Of a stretch of 64,000 bases of DNA, positions 63,537 through 64,000 are shown in pieces. A program made the position numbers and the translations under genes. Under the pieces are notes generated by a model. It had not been told where the DNA came from, made no database searches, and worked only from the letters and a program-made list of their open reading frames with translations. The stretch spans positions 496,001-560,000 of the forward strand of contig CBDFKQ010000012.1 in the NCBI GenBank assembly GCA_965248855.1. Direction: 5' to 3'. Source of the stretch: CBDFKQ01 sp965248855 (GTDB lineage: Bacteria > Bacteroidota > Bacteroidia > Cytophagales > 172606-1). The first letter of the stretch is position 1, and each line of letters begins with the position of its first letter.

Positions 63537-64000
63537 ATGGCAAAAAAAATATTATTTAATACCGACGCAAGAGATAAACTGAAAAAGGGAGTTGATACGC
63601 TTGCAGATGCAGTAAAAGTTACTTTAGGACCAAAAGGCCGCAATGTAATTTTAGATAAAAAATTCGGATCTCCTGCAATTACTAAAGATGGTGTTACTGT
63701 AGCGAAAGAAATTGAATTAAAAGATCCTATTGAAAATATGGGAGCACAACTTGTAAAAGAAGTTGCTTCTAAAACTGCTGATATGGCAGGTGATGGTACT
63801 ACTACTGCAACAGTATTAGCGCAAGCTATATTTGGTGCCGGTATTAAAAACGTTGCTGCAGGTGCAAATCCAATGGATTTGAAACGTGGTATTGATAAAG
63901 CAGTATTAGCAGTTGTTGCAAGTTTAAAAGAGCAATCTAAAAAAATTGACAATAACAGCGAAATCAAACAAGTAGCAACTATTTCTGCCAATAATGATGA
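63537..64000 (+). CDS. groEL: Chaperonin GroEL (partial)
   Basis: The first 154 codons of GroEL, cut by the right edge: AKKILFNTDARDKLKKGVDT, VTLGPKGRNVILDKKFGSP, DGVTVAKEIELKDPIENMGA, and MAGDGTTTATVLAQAI with the ATP-binding GDGTTT. Together with groES it forms the standard chaperonin operon. Confidence 0.98.
   Translation, partial: MAKKILFNTDARDKLKKGVDTLADAVKVTLGPKGRNVILDKKFGSPAITKDGVTVAKEIELKDPIENMGAQLVKEVASKTADMAGDGTTTATVLAQAIFGAGIKNVAAGANPMDLKRGIDKAVLAVVASLKEQSKKIDNNSEIKQVATISANND

Noticed and set aside
1..64000. CRISPR array, prophage or insertion sequence
   Set aside because: No regularly spaced direct repeats, integrase, transposase or phage structural genes were seen in any part.

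Overview
The window reads as a stretch of chromosome from a Bacteroidota bacterium, most likely order Chitinophagales or a close relative. Support comes from several sides. The DNA is strongly AT-rich. The window carries type IX secretion/gliding genes: a PorT protein next to ubiE, a GldJ-like lipoprotein, a PorP/SprF-type barrel, and proteins with gliding-type or 'YPNP' sorting C-termini. It also has a Bacteroidetes-type LptE, an atpD-atpC pair apart from other atp genes, many outer-membrane barrels and lipoproteins, and promoter-like TAnnTTTG boxes instead of strong Shine-Dalgarno sites. No phage, insertion sequence, CRISPR array or plasmid function was seen. One tRNA (Glu, anticodon TTC) is present and no rRNA.

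Layout. 1-5.1 kb: a Tat-type subunit (cut by the left edge) and a GMC flavoprotein, a DUF4230 protein, glutamate racemase, an SPW-repeat membrane protein and a metallo-hydrolase. 5.2-8.9 kb: a GAF/PAS sensor without an output domain, a halogenase/reductase-like flavoprotein and an unknown coiled-coil protein. 9.1-12.1 kb: a porin-like barrel with YceI, and a COG4315-type lipoprotein. 12.2-15.9 kb: a repeat element, an ECF sigma factor with a membrane-spanning putative anti-sigma/barrel fusion, and a TPR-AAA ATPase. 16.2-21.3 kb: a three-gene type IX secretion cassette. 21.5-23.4 kb: atpC/atpD. 23.8-28.5 kb: a barrel, an FMN reductase, DUF58, SCP2, a frameshifted D-2-hydroxyacid dehydrogenase and a BatD-like protein. 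28.9-32.8 kb: a 57-residue lipoprotein and two TPR sensor proteins that end right after a histidine-kinase dimerisation segment. 32.8-41.7 kb: lipoproteins, a beta-propeller, a TspO-like protein, GAPDH, DUF2279, a VWA protein, an exonuclease, a DMT transporter and tRNA-Glu. 42-48.5 kb: a type III polyketide synthase, GldJ-like protein, a class-A-like serine hydrolase, ubiE-porT and a Cdd1-like protein. 48.8-53.3 kb: two class-C-type serine hydrolases (one interrupted by a stop codon), a barrel and an AraC regulator. 53.4-59.4 kb: lpdA, sucB and sucA. 59.9-64 kb: lptE, a conserved protein, secG, an unknown gene, groES and the start of groEL.

How the parts fit. The housekeeping content (ATP synthase, 2-oxoglutarate dehydrogenase, GAPDH, menaquinone methylation, cell-wall racemase, LptE, SecG, GroESL) is ordinary core chromosome. 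Envelope and secretion genes dominate the rest. The least explained pieces are: (a) the small lipoprotein followed by two TPR/HisKA proteins without an ATPase domain; (b) the short gliding-C-terminal protein, PorP-SPOR fusion and large cargo cassette; (c) the ECF sigma gene, preceded by an ECF-like promoter and overlapping a gene whose product seems to join an inner-membrane helix to an outer-membrane-type barrel; (d) a degenerate second copy of the porT 3' end beyond the cdd1-like gene. Two genes look broken by single changes (a one-base shift in the dehydrogenase, a stop codon beside the catalytic serine motif in a serine hydrolase). All functions are inferred from reading the sequence; no database search was run.
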